A DNA stretch of 64,000 nt from Saprospiraceae bacterium (GCA_028280415.1 JANQLV010000053.1:1-64000); one strand, 5' to 3'. Counted from the stretch's first letter, positions 35,524-44,506 are shown. Notes: generated by a model from the sequence alone, not told the origin. Made by a program: numbers and translations.

Positions 35524-37860
35524 TTATTTATTTTTTACTTCTTTCCACCAGGCATGGGGTGTTTTGCCCATCATTTTTTTGAAAAAAGTATTAAAGACGG
35601 TTTTGGAGCTAAAACCGCTTTCAAAAGCAAGAGCCAAAATGGTCAAATGCTGTAAACCGGGATCGAGTACTTTTGATTTGAATGCTTCTAATCGATACGT
35701 ATTAACAAATTCAGAGAAGTTCTTTCCCAGGCCTTCATTGAGTACCTGTGATAGATAATTAGGCGGCAAATTCAATTGCGAAGCCAGCGCACGCAGAGTC
35801 AGATCAGGATCGAGAAAGAGTTTTTCGTTCTGCATTAGCAGTTCCAATTGTCGGACATACTTATTCAGCTCCGCTTCATTCAACAATGCTTTTTTGTATT
35901 TTCTTTTGGGAGCATTAAAGGTATTTTCATCGCCAAGTACCTGTTTCATCAGTTTTTGGAACCGGGCATCAGGATGAAGAAACTTAAGCATAGGTTCTGC
36001 ATAAAAATAAACAACCATTGGTAATCGATCGACTATTCCTTTTTCGATTAACTCAAGGGTTTGGTTTGCTCTTCCCAAACTGGCCTGACACAGCACCAAA
36101 AAGTTCAAAGCCCGCTCCATCATGTCGGTTTCCAGTATCTTTTGCAATTCTCTCATACCCTCTTCGGCTTTTTGAATAGCCCCCAGGGCAACATGAGCCA
36201 GGGTGATCCCTCCCAACTTCATAATGTCATCCCCTCCTTCCGGTGGCAGTTGTTGGAAATAAGCCAAGCCTTTCTCGGATTGCCCGGCCAGTAATAATGC
36301 CTGGCCTTTGTATAGCGTAGATGCCATGAAGTGGGGATTTAACTGTATAGCTTTATCAAAAAAGACAATTGCCGTTTCGTATTTTTCCTGAGTATAAAAG
36401 ATAAAGCCTTTTAAATGGTAATTGATCGCAGAAAAAGGATCAATTTGTAAAGCCGTCTCTATATAATTCAAAGCTGCTTCAGCCTTTCTTTCCGCTATAA
36501 GAACCGAAGCCATAGACTGATAATACTCAACAGTAGGTCTTATTTCAAAAGATTTATTCAGGTGATAATATGCCTTTTCCAGATCCCATTTTTGTAAAAA
36601 GGCAATATAGGAAAGATGCAGCTGGCATTCGGGTAGATTTTCGTCTAGTTCAATTGCTTTTTCCAAGAATTGATGTCCTTTTGCAAATGCAGCATTCGCG
36701 GGTATTAAGCCAATCGTACCGAGCAAAGTATATCCCAAATGCATCCCCAGGTGGGCAAGCGCAAAGCCTGGCTGCTGCGCTATGATTTTTTCCAAAATGG
36801 ATAGCCCTTTTTCCAGGTCAGTTTTTGTCATTTTCAGCAAATGATACCTACTTTTGAGATAGTCCTTATAGATTCTGACAGGAATTTCCGGAGTATCTAC
36901 TAAATGATCTTCGATCTCAAAATGCCCCAGGTGTTCTCGCAATTTGTCCGCAATCAATAAACTGATCTCATCCTGTACAGCGAAAATATCCTCTACCGAA
37001 TGATCAAAAGTTTCTGACCAAAAATGAAAATCTTCCTTTACATCAATCAATTGAGCGGTTATCCGCATTTTATTTGCCGAAATACGTACACTGCCTTCTA
37101 AAATGGTAGAAACATCCAGTGTTTTTCCAATTTCCGCAATTGGTACGTTTTTGTTTTTAAAATAAAAAGAAGAAGTTCGGGAGGTTACTTTCAAACCCTC
37201 AATTTTAGCCAGCGCATTGATGATTTCCTCTGTGAGTCCATCACTGAAGTATTCGTTTTCTTCATCTCTGCTCATATTGACGAAGGGAAGTACCGCAATG
37301 GATTTGTTTACCGGTTTTTGTTTTCCTTTCAGTTTACTGCGCTCGGGGACTTTTATTGCTTCATTGCCCACGGCAAAAACCTCAACAGGTTGCACAATGT
37401 TTTTTAGTTCAAATCGTCCCAGGGACTGTGTCAAAATTTGTGGATGATTCTTAAGTTCTTCGTTTAATCTACCCGATAGAAGGATTGCCCCTTCAACACT
37501 CATACTTTCAATTCGAGAAGCCAAATTGACTCCATCCCCATAAATCTCTGTCCCATCAAAAACAATATCTCCAATATGTAATCCGATACGCAAAGGTACT
37601 TTGGGTCCTTTTTTCAATTCTCTTTGAATAGCTATTGCACATTCCACTGCTTCCACGCCACTCTTAAAAACGCTCAGTGTTCCATCTCCAAAGTATTGTA
37701 CTATTTTTCCATTATGAAGTCGATGAAACTGATTAAATACCTGACGATGGCGATCTCTGACCAGTTTTGCTTTGGCTTCGTTCTCCTGCATAAGTGCAGT
37801 ATAACCCACTATATCCGTAAACATAATAGCAACAAGCCGGCGTTCTTTTTTTTCTTCCAT
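35524..37860 (-). CDS. Class III adenylyl cyclase - TolB/FlgO-like - TPR - AraC fusion regulator
   Basis: 778 residues. Residues ~5-165 are a class III nucleotidyl cyclase domain: AIMFTDIVGYT with metal Asp16, YFGDGTLSVF with Asp59, and VNLASRIE with Asn112 and Arg116. Residues ~185-320 form the FlgO/TolB-like domain often found after such cyclases (SIAVLPFVNMSRDEENEYFS). About eight TPRs follow to ~residue 620. The last ~100 residues are an AraC-type double helix-turn-helix (LRALASQLNLPPNYLSQVLN, then ILALAFESGFSSKTVFNTFF). Thus cAMP synthesis and DNA binding are in one cytosolic chain. The catalytic residues look intact. Its target is unknown. Confidence 0.88.
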   Translation of the reverse strand: MEEKKERRLVAIMFTDIVGYTALMQENEAKAKLVRDRHRQVFNQFHRLHNGKIVQYFGDGTLSVFKSGVEAVECAIAIQRELKKGPKVPLRIGLHIGDIVFDGTEIYGDGVNLASRIESMSVEGAILLSGRLNEELKNHPQILTQSLGRFELKNIVQPVEVFAVGNEAIKVPERSKLKGKQKPVNKSIAVLPFVNMSRDEENEYFSDGLTEEIINALAKIEGLKVTSRTSSFYFKNKNVPIAEIGKTLDVSTILEGSVRISANKMRITAQLIDVKEDFHFWSETFDHSVEDIFAVQDEISLLIADKLREHLGHFEIEDHLVDTPEIPVRIYKDYLKSRYHLLKMTKTDLEKGLSILEKIIAQQPGFALAHLGMHLGYTLLGTIGLIPANAAFAKGHQFLEKAIELDENLPECQLHLSYIAFLQKWDLEKAYYHLNKSFEIRPTVEYYQSMASVLIAERKAEAALNYIETALQIDPFSAINYHLKGFIFYTQEKYETAIVFFDKAIQLNPHFMASTLYKGQALLLAGQSEKGLAYFQQLPPEGGDDIMKLGGITLAHVALGAIQKAEEGMRELQKILETDMMERALNFLVLCQASLGRANQTLELIEKGIVDRLPMVVYFYAEPMLKFLHPDARFQKLMKQVLGDENTFNAPKRKYKKALLNEAELNKYVRQLELLMQNEKLFLDPDLTLRALASQLNLPPNYLSQVLNEGLGKNFSEFVNTYRLEAFKSKVLDPGLQHLTILALAFESGFSSKTVFNTFFKKMMGKTPHAWWKEVKNK

Positions 37861-37940
37861 TGAATATACTATTTGGACGAAGTGTTCCGGATTCTGATTC
37901 GCAACTCTGCAAGAGTATCTTTTTTATAATGTCATTCCTG

Positions 37941-37948
37941 CAAATGTA
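37941..37948 (-). promoter_or_regulatory. -7 box of the cyclase-AraC gene
   Basis: The minus strand reads TACATTTG, matching TAnnTTTG, about 80 bases before the ATG at 37860. Confidence 0.4.
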
Positions 37949-38156
37949 CCAAACCCAGCTTATAAATTGAGCGCATCCCTTACAAAGTAAAAAGAATTTA
38001 TTTTCTTATCTTATTATTTCGAATCAGGATTTTCAGTGATTCGGTAGTTTTCAAATACAAATTTTGTTTTTTTATCAGGCGAAAAGACTGGAAATCTATG
38101 CAGATACTTAGTCCAAAAACCAGTGCAAAATTTTATTTGGTATTTAGCTTCTCAAG

Positions 38157-38192
38157 TTTACAGTAACTTAACATTATAAAACTATATTTGCC
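38157..38192 (+). promoter_or_regulatory. Two Pho-box-like repeats plus -7 box of the phosphate transport operon
   Basis: TTTACA (38157) and TTAACA (38168) are 11 bp apart. TTTGCC starts 19 bp after the second, within a perfect -7 box TATATTTG at 38183-38190. Geometry is the same as at 17829 and 22217. It precedes a phosphate transporter gene, which supports reading all three as PhoB-type sites. Confidence 0.78.
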
Positions 38193-38249
38193 CGGCAGAG
38201 TATTGGTAGAAAGGATAGTTTCAAAAAACATACGAAAAAACACTTCTTA

Positions 38250-39299
38250 ATGGACTTAAATCTTATAGTAATGTGGCTGGGCTTTGGACTTGCTGCTTAC
38301 TCCGTGGTTGGAAACGATGTCATCCAGACCCTAGGTACATTCCTGACCTCTAATGAAAGAAGTATGCCCTGGTGGGTGCTTTACATTTTTGCGGCCAGTA
38401 TCCTGTCTTTCGCTCTTATCAATGGTTATTTGCAGGCTGATATTTCCTATGGCAGATTGGATAAATACCATGAATCACTTGCTACCTTGGATTATAGTTG
38501 GTACTATCTGTTACCGCCTTTAGTACTTTTGATGATTACTCGTAGTGGTATACCTGTAAGTACAACCTTTATGATCCTGACTTTATTTTCTCTTAGTTCT
38601 ATTCCCAATGAAATAGGACCAATGCTGTCGAGTGTATTCGATACGGGAGAAAAACTGGGAGGAATGATCCAAAAATCAATTTTGGGCTATATTGTAGCCT
38701 TCGTTGTCGCCGCATTAGTCTATCTGCTGGTCTCCAGACTTACCGAACGGTATTTTATCAATAACAAGATTAAAAGACGGGCATTGTGGATTGGTTTACA
38801 ATGGTTTTCTACCGGTTTTTTATGGTATCAGTGGCTCACGCAGGATTTAGCGAATATCTATGTGTACCTCCGCGGTGGAAATAATCTCTCTGTCGCTTCT
38901 TTTTCCATCACTCTGCTTATTTTTCTGGGATTATTAGCTTATATTTTTTACTTGAAGGGAGGAGCCGTTCAGCAAGTAGTGAGAAGCAAGACCAATACAG
39001 CAGATATTCGTTCGGCTACGATTATCGATTTTATTTACGGAGTTATCCTTTACGTTTTCAAATACGATAGCTTCATGGGATTCGATTATCAGTTTCCGTG
39101 GACCGGAAATCTTCCGATGAGTACAACCTGGGTTTTCATTGGGCTTTTAGCAGGTCGTGAGCTTGGATTACGTTTGAGTTTGGATAAAAGGATTTCCAAG
39201 GCAACGACACAAATGGTCTTCTCGGATTTGGGTAAAGTATTTTTCGGTCTTATAGTAAGTGTTGTTTTAGTTTTTATTATTAAACTCCTAGCAGGATAA
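38250..39299 (+). CDS. PiT-family-like inorganic phosphate transporter
   Basis: 349 residues with about nine to ten membrane helices. The PiT/PHO4 hallmark is seen twice in degenerate form: VGNDVIQTLGTFL near the N-terminus, and STT motifs in GIPVSTTFMIL and PMSTTWVFIGLLAGRE. It is shorter than E. coli PitA (about 500 residues). PiT proteins import phosphate with a cation at the inner membrane. It begins an operon with a Na/Pi-cotransporter-PhoU protein 2 bases downstream. The Pho-like box in its promoter supports phosphate regulation. Confidence 0.8.
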   Translation: MDLNLIVMWLGFGLAAYSVVGNDVIQTLGTFLTSNERSMPWWVLYIFAASILSFALINGYLQADISYGRLDKYHESLATLDYSWYYLLPPLVLLMITRSGIPVSTTFMILTLFSLSSIPNEIGPMLSSVFDTGEKLGGMIQKSILGYIVAFVVAALVYLLVSRLTERYFINNKIKRRALWIGLQWFSTGFLWYQWLTQDLANIYVYLRGGNNLSVASFSITLLIFLGLLAYIFYLKGGAVQQVVRSKTNTADIRSATIIDFIYGVILYVFKYDSFMGFDYQFPWTGNLPMSTTWVFIGLLAGRELGLRLSLDKRISKATTQMVFSDLGKVFFGLIVSVVLVFIIKLLAG

Positions 39300-39301
39300 G
39301 C

Positions 39302-40987
39302 TTGAATATCATTTTCGACATATTAAAAGTTGTCGGTTCACTCTGCCTCTTTATCTATGGAATGAAGGTCATGAGTGAAGGCATACAAAGGGCAGCAGGT
39401 AGCCAGCTCCGAAACATTCTGCGTTCGATGACGAAGAATCGTTATTTAGGCGTGTTTTCGGGTTTTTTGCTTACAGCTCTGGTGCAATCTTCCTCAGCGA
39501 CTACCGTGATGACTGTCAGCTTTGTCAATGCCGGATTATTATCACTGGGCGAAGCGGCGGGTATAATGATGGGGGCCAATGTCGGAACAACGATCACCGG
39601 CTGGCTGGTAACGATAGGAACCGGGAAATTTGAAATATCGGAATATGTGCTCCCGGTTTTGGCAATTGGTTTTCCAATGATTTTTATGACGCGCCGAAAG
39701 GTTCGATTCTGGGGAGAATTTCTTATTGGTTTTTCACTATTATTCCTGGGTTTGTCCTATCTACAAAATACGGTCCCCGACCTGCAAAATACCCCGGAGA
39801 CCCTGGAGTTTTTGAAAACTTATGCCAATAATGGTTATCCCTCTTTGATTGCCTTTATTTTAATCGGAGCGCTCATTACCATAATTATCCAATCTTCCAG
39901 TGCAGCGATGGCACTAACCTTAGTCATGGTTGCCAAAGGCTGGATTCCTCTGGAAACTGCCGGAGCTATGATTCTCGGAGAGAATATTGGTACCACCCTT
40001 ACTGCCGAGGTGGCCTCTTTGGTTGGCAATGTATATGCTAAACGTTCCGCCCGAATCCATTCCCTGTTTAATGTAATCGGAGTATCCTGGGTAATTTTAC
40101 TCTTACCTTTAATTATTCCCGCTTTACGTGATTTTGTAGAACATTCCCTGTTTTTCAGATTTTCCCCGGTTGGAACTGATACGATCACTATTGCTCTTTT
40201 CCATTCTCTCTTCAATATTTGCAATGTTTTATTGCTTATTGGCTTTACGCCCTGGTTGATCAAATTGGCGGAAAGAACCATTCGCTCCAAAGGGGAAGAA
40301 GATGAAGCTTTCCGTCTCGCTTATATTGGAGCAATGGTAAAAACACCTGAGCTGTCCATTGTAGAGGTTCAAAAAGAAGTTTTGCGCTTTGCCAAGCTTA
40401 CCAATCGCATGTCCGGCTTTACGCGTACACTTTTTTTGTCAACGGATAAAAGCGAACAGAAAGCACTACATAAACGAATTAAGAAGTACGAAGGAATAAC
40501 TGACCGGATCGAGATAGAATTGTCTTCTTACCTCGCAGAGATTTCAAGTGATCGGCTTTCATCGAAAATTTCCGTTCGCGTACGGAACCTGCTAAGTATA
40601 TGCTCATATCTGGAGCGTATTGGGGATAATTATTTGCAAATCTCGAAAAATATCAAGCGCAAAACTGAAAACAAGATTTGGTTTAATCAGGTTCAGCGGG
40701 AAAAAATGTTATACCTTTTTGACCTGATTGACGAAGCTTTTGCTTTAATGATTACAAATCTTTCCAAGGATAGTTATAGCAATATATCCATTGTACCCGC
40801 AGAAGCCATTGAAAAACAAATTAACAAATTCCGAAAATCCATGCGCAACGAAGTTTTTGAGAGCAACAGCGATATCGATATTGAATTGAATGTGGATAGT
40901 CAAATAATTTTCACGCTACTGGTTAATCAGTTAGAAAAAATCGGAAATAGTATTTATAATGTTTCCGAAACCTTAATCGATAATTGA
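39302..40987 (+). CDS. Na/Pi cotransporter (NptA/YjbB type) with PhoU-like C-terminus
   Basis: 561 residues. Two QSSSA-containing inverted repeats (LVQSSSATTVMTVSFVNAGL and IIQSSSAAMALTLVMVAKG), each followed by an NxGTT motif, are diagnostic for the NaPi-II family. After ~residue 330 the chain is helical and PhoU-like, with basic and acidic heptads. It imports or exports phosphate with Na+. No ATG exists at the conserved N-terminus; the TTG at 39302, 2 bases after the PiT stop, gives the family-typical NIIFDILKVVGSLCLFIYGM. It is the middle gene of the operon. Confidence 0.9.
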   Translation: MNIIFDILKVVGSLCLFIYGMKVMSEGIQRAAGSQLRNILRSMTKNRYLGVFSGFLLTALVQSSSATTVMTVSFVNAGLLSLGEAAGIMMGANVGTTITGWLVTIGTGKFEISEYVLPVLAIGFPMIFMTRRKVRFWGEFLIGFSLLFLGLSYLQNTVPDLQNTPETLEFLKTYANNGYPSLIAFILIGALITIIIQSSSAAMALTLVMVAKGWIPLETAGAMILGENIGTTLTAEVASLVGNVYAKRSARIHSLFNVIGVSWVILLLPLIIPALRDFVEHSLFFRFSPVGTDTITIALFHSLFNICNVLLLIGFTPWLIKLAERTIRSKGEEDEAFRLAYIGAMVKTPELSIVEVQKEVLRFAKLTNRMSGFTRTLFLSTDKSEQKALHKRIKKYEGITDRIEIELSSYLAEISSDRLSSKISVRVRNLLSICSYLERIGDNYLQISKNIKRKTENKIWFNQVQREKMLYLFDLIDEAFALMITNLSKDSYSNISIVPAEAIEKQINKFRKSMRNEVFESNSDIDIELNVDSQIIFTLLVNQLEKIGNSIYNVSETLIDN

Positions 40988-40988
40988 T

Positions 40989-41597
40989 ATGCGCCGATTT
41001 TTTTCTTTTTTTCAAAAACGACGTTTCCAGATGCGGGAAACAGCACAAAGACTGGGAATGGATTTTCAGGAGACGGATGAATACGGACTCATCGCCATGA
41101 TGAAAGAGTTTAAATTGTTCAAACGCGGCTACGGAAAAAAGATCACTAATATCATTTCTAATAAACGGGACATTGAGCATGCTGACTTTCGAATCTTCGA
41201 TTACAAATATGTTATCGGTGGTGGAAACAGTACCAGGGCCATCCATCAAACGGTTTTTTATGTTCACTCAAAAAAGCTCAACTTACCCCATCTTTTGCTG
41301 AAACCCGAAGGTTTTTTCAGCCGGGTCAATGAATATTTTGGTAGTCAGGATATCGATTTTCAAGCCTTTCCGGTTTTTTCAAAACAGTACACTTTGCAAG
41401 GTGACGAGCCACAAGTCCGCGATGTAATGAAGGATCACATTCTTCATTTTTTTACCATAGAAAAAGACTGGTCGCTTGAAGGGCTCAATTATTTATTGAT
41501 TCTCTATATAAAAAACCAAAGGTTTTCCCCTGAACAAATTGAAGGATTCTACCAAAAGGGACTGGAAGTATTTCAACTGTTTGCAGAAGAAGGCTAA
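40989..41597 (+). CDS. Conserved protein of unknown function in the phosphate operon
   Basis: 202 residues, cytosolic and with a basic N-terminus. The pattern LFKRGYGKKITNIIS, then FRIFDYKYVIGGGNSTRAIH with QTVFYVHS, then LLKPEGFF and FGSQDIDFQAFPVFSKQY, is one I associate with an unnamed, widely spread bacterial family. No catalytic motif stands out. It starts one base after the Na/Pi transporter stop, so it is almost certainly co-transcribed and probably co-regulated with phosphate transport. A membrane-peripheral regulatory role is possible but unsupported. Confidence 0.7.
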   Translation: MRRFFSFFQKRRFQMRETAQRLGMDFQETDEYGLIAMMKEFKLFKRGYGKKITNIISNKRDIEHADFRIFDYKYVIGGGNSTRAIHQTVFYVHSKKLNLPHLLLKPEGFFSRVNEYFGSQDIDFQAFPVFSKQYTLQGDEPQVRDVMKDHILHFFTIEKDWSLEGLNYLLILYIKNQRFSPEQIEGFYQKGLEVFQLFAEEG

Positions 41598-41628
41598 ATG
41601 CAGAGCTGCTGTGTTAGCACTTCTTAAA

Positions 41629-42357
41629 CTATCGCAGTTGGAACACCATAGAATTAAGCGGTCTGGAAGCTGCATCTCCCGGGCATTTGCACTTTACATT
41701 ATCAAAATAGACAATATCTCCGGCTTTCACTTTTTTGAGCATTTCCTGTGTATGAGCTTCATAAACAGAGCCCGTATTTATAGCTTCAACCGGTTCTTTG
41801 CCTTTTGCCACATGAGTCGCTGTATAAGCTGTAATTTTACAGGCTGCATCGTATTCGAAGTGAAAAATTACCGGATCAACACTGCTATATTCAAGAAACT
41901 CTTCTACTTTCACACTGCCTCCATATGATCTTCCCAACATGGCCATCGGGTCAGGAATACGTTTTACACGAAAATCTATAAACTGTGGTTCCCGGTTTTC
42001 AATATTTACCTGAATCACAGCTTTGCCCGGTGTCATCGCTGTCACAAAATAGCGTCCCCCGCCCTTATCAATGAATTTGACTTTTTCGCTTTCCAAAGTC
42101 ACCTTATCCGGGCTTACACCTGCTACTGCTACCGTTATAGGATTTTGTAAACCGATATAAAATACATTCATTTTATCCGCCGAGATACTTACTACAGGTT
42201 GGGTAATACTGTAAAAAGCATAGCCCCCTAAAGCAAGAGTAAGTACAAGGATGAAAAAAGTTTTACTTGAAAATTTGTTTTTATTATCCGGTTTCCACTG
42301 GCTTTCAGTGATATACGCTATCCGCCTTTGAAGCTTTTTATTATTATCAATTTTCAT
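41629..42357 (-). CDS. Single-pass membrane protein with GldM-type C-terminal domains
   Basis: 242 residues: a basic cytosolic N-terminus (KLQRRIAYI), one transmembrane helix (FFILVLTLALGGYAFYS), then two GldM C-terminal-like domains (VSISADKMNVFYIGLQNPIT to the end at NSMVFQLR). It is clearly a partial duplicate of the last ~250 residues of the M56 protein encoded 24 bases upstream. It keeps the same membrane-proximal motif, the CKCPGD cysteine pair and the ending NSMVF. GldM/PorM domains normally span the periplasm in the T9SS motor. Here the protein is tied to a blaI-blaR1-like operon instead. It has no peptidase part. Confidence 0.8.
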   Translation of the reverse strand: MKIDNNKKLQRRIAYITESQWKPDNKNKFSSKTFFILVLTLALGGYAFYSITQPVVSISADKMNVFYIGLQNPITVAVAGVSPDKVTLESEKVKFIDKGGGRYFVTAMTPGKAVIQVNIENREPQFIDFRVKRIPDPMAMLGRSYGGSVKVEEFLEYSSVDPVIFHFEYDAACKITAYTATHVAKGKEPVEAINTGSVYEAHTQEMLKKVKAGDIVYFDNVKCKCPGDAASRPLNSMVFQLR

Positions 42358-42380
42358 GGCTTTTTGATTTTATCAGGGAG

Positions 42381-44039
42381 TTATTTTATTCTGAATACCA
42401 TTGAATTAATCGAGCGAGGCTCTTTATCGCCAGGGCAATTACACATCACACGATCTATATAAATGATGTCTCCGGTCTTCAAATCCTTCAGGACTTCTTT
42501 TGTCTTTTCCGTGAATGATGCCCCCTCATTAATTACCTCCACCGGATCTTTTTGCTTGGCAACATATGTTAAATTATATGAAAGTACTTCGCATTTTGCA
42601 TCATAAACAAAATTATCCAGCTCGCTAGAGATAGTATTTGTTTTTAAAAATTCTTCTGCCGTCATTTTCCCACCGGATGAAGAACTTATTCTGGCCACCG
42701 GATCGGGAATCCGCTTTACCCGGAATTTAATAAATTGTGGTTCATAATTTTTGGCCCTAACTTTAATTGTAGCTTCACCAAACTGAGTAGCTTTGACCAG
42801 GTAATGGCCATCACCTTTGTCCGTAAATTCCAGAGATTCACTTTCCAGTTTTACATTTTCGGAAGCTACTCCGGAAGCGGCAACTGTAATCGGATTATCC
42901 ACACCGATATAGAGCACATTCATTTTATCCGCAGCAATGCTTACGGTAGGGGTTCGGAAATCAGAGAAAGCATAAGTTCCGATTGCCAGCAGAAAAATTA
43001 GCCCCAGCAAATAGGCATTGATATTTTTTCCACTACTGTTTGTAAAAGTTTGTTGTTCAAAAAGACGGCGAATGCGTTTGCCTAATGAACTCTCCTTTCC
43101 GTTAATTTTCATAGCTAATTGATTTTTATGATTCAAATAATACTTATGTACATGTACCAGGGCCGCTGCATAGGCTATTTTGTTTCCACTAACTTCAATG
43201 GCCTGATCATCACACAGATGTTCTCGAAGATGTTTCAGTTTTTTCGAAATTAGCCAAACAAAAGGGTGGTAAAAAAACAATATTTCCATCCAGGTTTGTA
43301 TCAGGTTGATCAGAAAATCATTTTGGCGGATATGTGCCAATTCATGGAGAATAATAGCTTCTATCTCTTCCGGAGGAAATCCATTGATCATTCCCAATGG
43401 CAGAAGGACAACTGGTTTAAAATGCCCGAAAGTCAAAGGACTGAGTATCTTTTCAGATTGCAGATAATGCACCTTCTTTTTAATACCAAGTTGTTTTTGT
43501 AAATGCTCGAATACCTTCAAATCTTTTTCTAAAAAAGGAAAAATGCCTTTTCGACTTAATTGTCTCATCCCCAGCCACTGGATCAAAAACCGAATTCCCA
43601 AAATCAATACTCCTGTTGCCCAAAGCAGTACCAGGGAATGGATCATCCTTTCACTGATCCAGAATGTTGAAGCTTTCTTTTGCGGAGTGGTTTCGACTTC
43701 GGGCGCAACCGGATTTTGCAAAGTATTATCCAATTGATCAGGCAGGTTCGATTGTAATAAAGCGGTGTTTATTACCTCGTCTTCAACCGGATTAATGACC
43801 GTAGCTTCACCAGATGGGTAATGTTTAAGAAATTCAGCAGTAAATGTCAATATCGAAGTCAAAAGAATTAAACTCATTGCAATCACTCCCGAAAAGTGTT
43901 GTGCCGAGGTATTGTTTTTTCTGACCAAACGACCAAGTGCCAGCCAGATAAATCCAATCAAGGTAATTTGCCAAATCGAATGAAGTAAAGTCCAGCCAAT
44001 GGCATTAAATAACCATTGGTATTCCGCGAGATATGACAT
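42381..44039 (-). CDS. M56 (BlaR1-like) membrane metallopeptidase fused to GldM-type domains
   Basis: 552 residues. N-terminal helices and a cytosolic M56 zinc peptidase domain carry the motif HELAH (in AIILHELAHIRQNDF), the ligand Glu in LREHLCDDQA and the usual HPFVW segment. A final transmembrane helix (AYLLGLIFLLAIGTYAFSD) precedes a ~190-residue periplasmic region (VSIAADKMNVLYIGVDNPIT to NSMVFRIK) of GldM C-terminal type. BlaR1 family proteins sense a signal outside and cleave the BlaI repressor inside. Here the usual penicillin-binding sensor is replaced by GldM-like domains, so the signal is probably not a beta-lactam. It lies 35 bases downstream of the repressor stop. Confidence 0.88.
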   Translation of the reverse strand: MSYLAEYQWLFNAIGWTLLHSIWQITLIGFIWLALGRLVRKNNTSAQHFSGVIAMSLILLTSILTFTAEFLKHYPSGEATVINPVEDEVINTALLQSNLPDQLDNTLQNPVAPEVETTPQKKASTFWISERMIHSLVLLWATGVLILGIRFLIQWLGMRQLSRKGIFPFLEKDLKVFEHLQKQLGIKKKVHYLQSEKILSPLTFGHFKPVVLLPLGMINGFPPEEIEAIILHELAHIRQNDFLINLIQTWMEILFFYHPFVWLISKKLKHLREHLCDDQAIEVSGNKIAYAAALVHVHKYYLNHKNQLAMKINGKESSLGKRIRRLFEQQTFTNSSGKNINAYLLGLIFLLAIGTYAFSDFRTPTVSIAADKMNVLYIGVDNPITVAASGVASENVKLESESLEFTDKGDGHYLVKATQFGEATIKVRAKNYEPQFIKFRVKRIPDPVARISSSSGGKMTAEEFLKTNTISSELDNFVYDAKCEVLSYNLTYVAKQKDPVEVINEGASFTEKTKEVLKDLKTGDIIYIDRVMCNCPGDKEPRSINSMVFRIK

Positions 44040-44074
44040 ACGTTTTTTTATTTCAGAAGTTGTTTAAATATGGT

Positions 44075-44458
44075 CTATTCCCTGTTTTCTGCTCTTTTTT
44101 TCTTCAAAAAAGCTTCTAATTCGTTTAATTCCTCCTCCGTTGTTTTTGCATTGCCAAGTGCATGCATCAACAACTCCGAAGTCGAGCCATTAAATACATT
44201 ATCCAGCAATTTATTAAACATACCTTTTCGAACTGATTCGGGGCCAATTAAGGTTTTATACTCATGGGCTTTCCCTGCCGGAATCTTTTCCAGCATTCCT
44301 TTTTCAGTCATTCTCTGAAATTGTTTAAGCGTAGTCGTATAACCAATTGCTCTTTTTTGGATCAGAATCTCATGGACGGCTCTGATGGTAAGCGGTTGCC
44401 TGGTCCAAAGGATTTGCAGTATTTCAAGCTCTGATTCAGTTGGAATTATTTTTTTCAA
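44075..44458 (-). CDS. BlaI/MecI/CopY-family transcriptional repressor
   Basis: A winged-helix repressor of about 127 residues. The hallmark start LKKIIPTESELEILQILWTR and the segment TIRAVHEILIQKRAIGYTTT are the BlaI DNA-binding domain. The rest is the dimerisation and cleavage region. I choose the TTG at 44458 as start because it gives the family N-terminus; an alternative TTG at 44488 adds ten residues. It heads the operon with the M56-GldM peptidase. Two identical operator-like sites flank its promoter, so it most likely represses itself and the two downstream genes. Confidence 0.88.
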   Translation of the reverse strand: MKKIIPTESELEILQILWTRQPLTIRAVHEILIQKRAIGYTTTLKQFQRMTEKGMLEKIPAGKAHEYKTLIGPESVRKGMFNKLLDNVFNGSTSELLMHALGNAKTTEEELNELEAFLKKKRAENRE

Positions 44459-44490
44459 ATTACAAACATTATAGGATAACAAATTCAATC

Positions 44491-44506
44491 TACGTCAATT
44501 GTCGTA
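44491..44506. promoter_or_regulatory. BlaI-type operator, proximal copy
   Basis: TACGTCAATTGTCGTA is a near-perfect dyad: outer TACG/CGTA and inner CAATTG pair, with one mismatched position per half. It overlaps the expected transcription start of the blaI-like gene. Confidence 0.8.

Noticed and set aside
41629-44488. Beta-lactam resistance operon
   Set aside because: BlaI and BlaR1 relatives are present, but the sensor is GldM-like and no beta-lactamase or PBP gene is adjacent.
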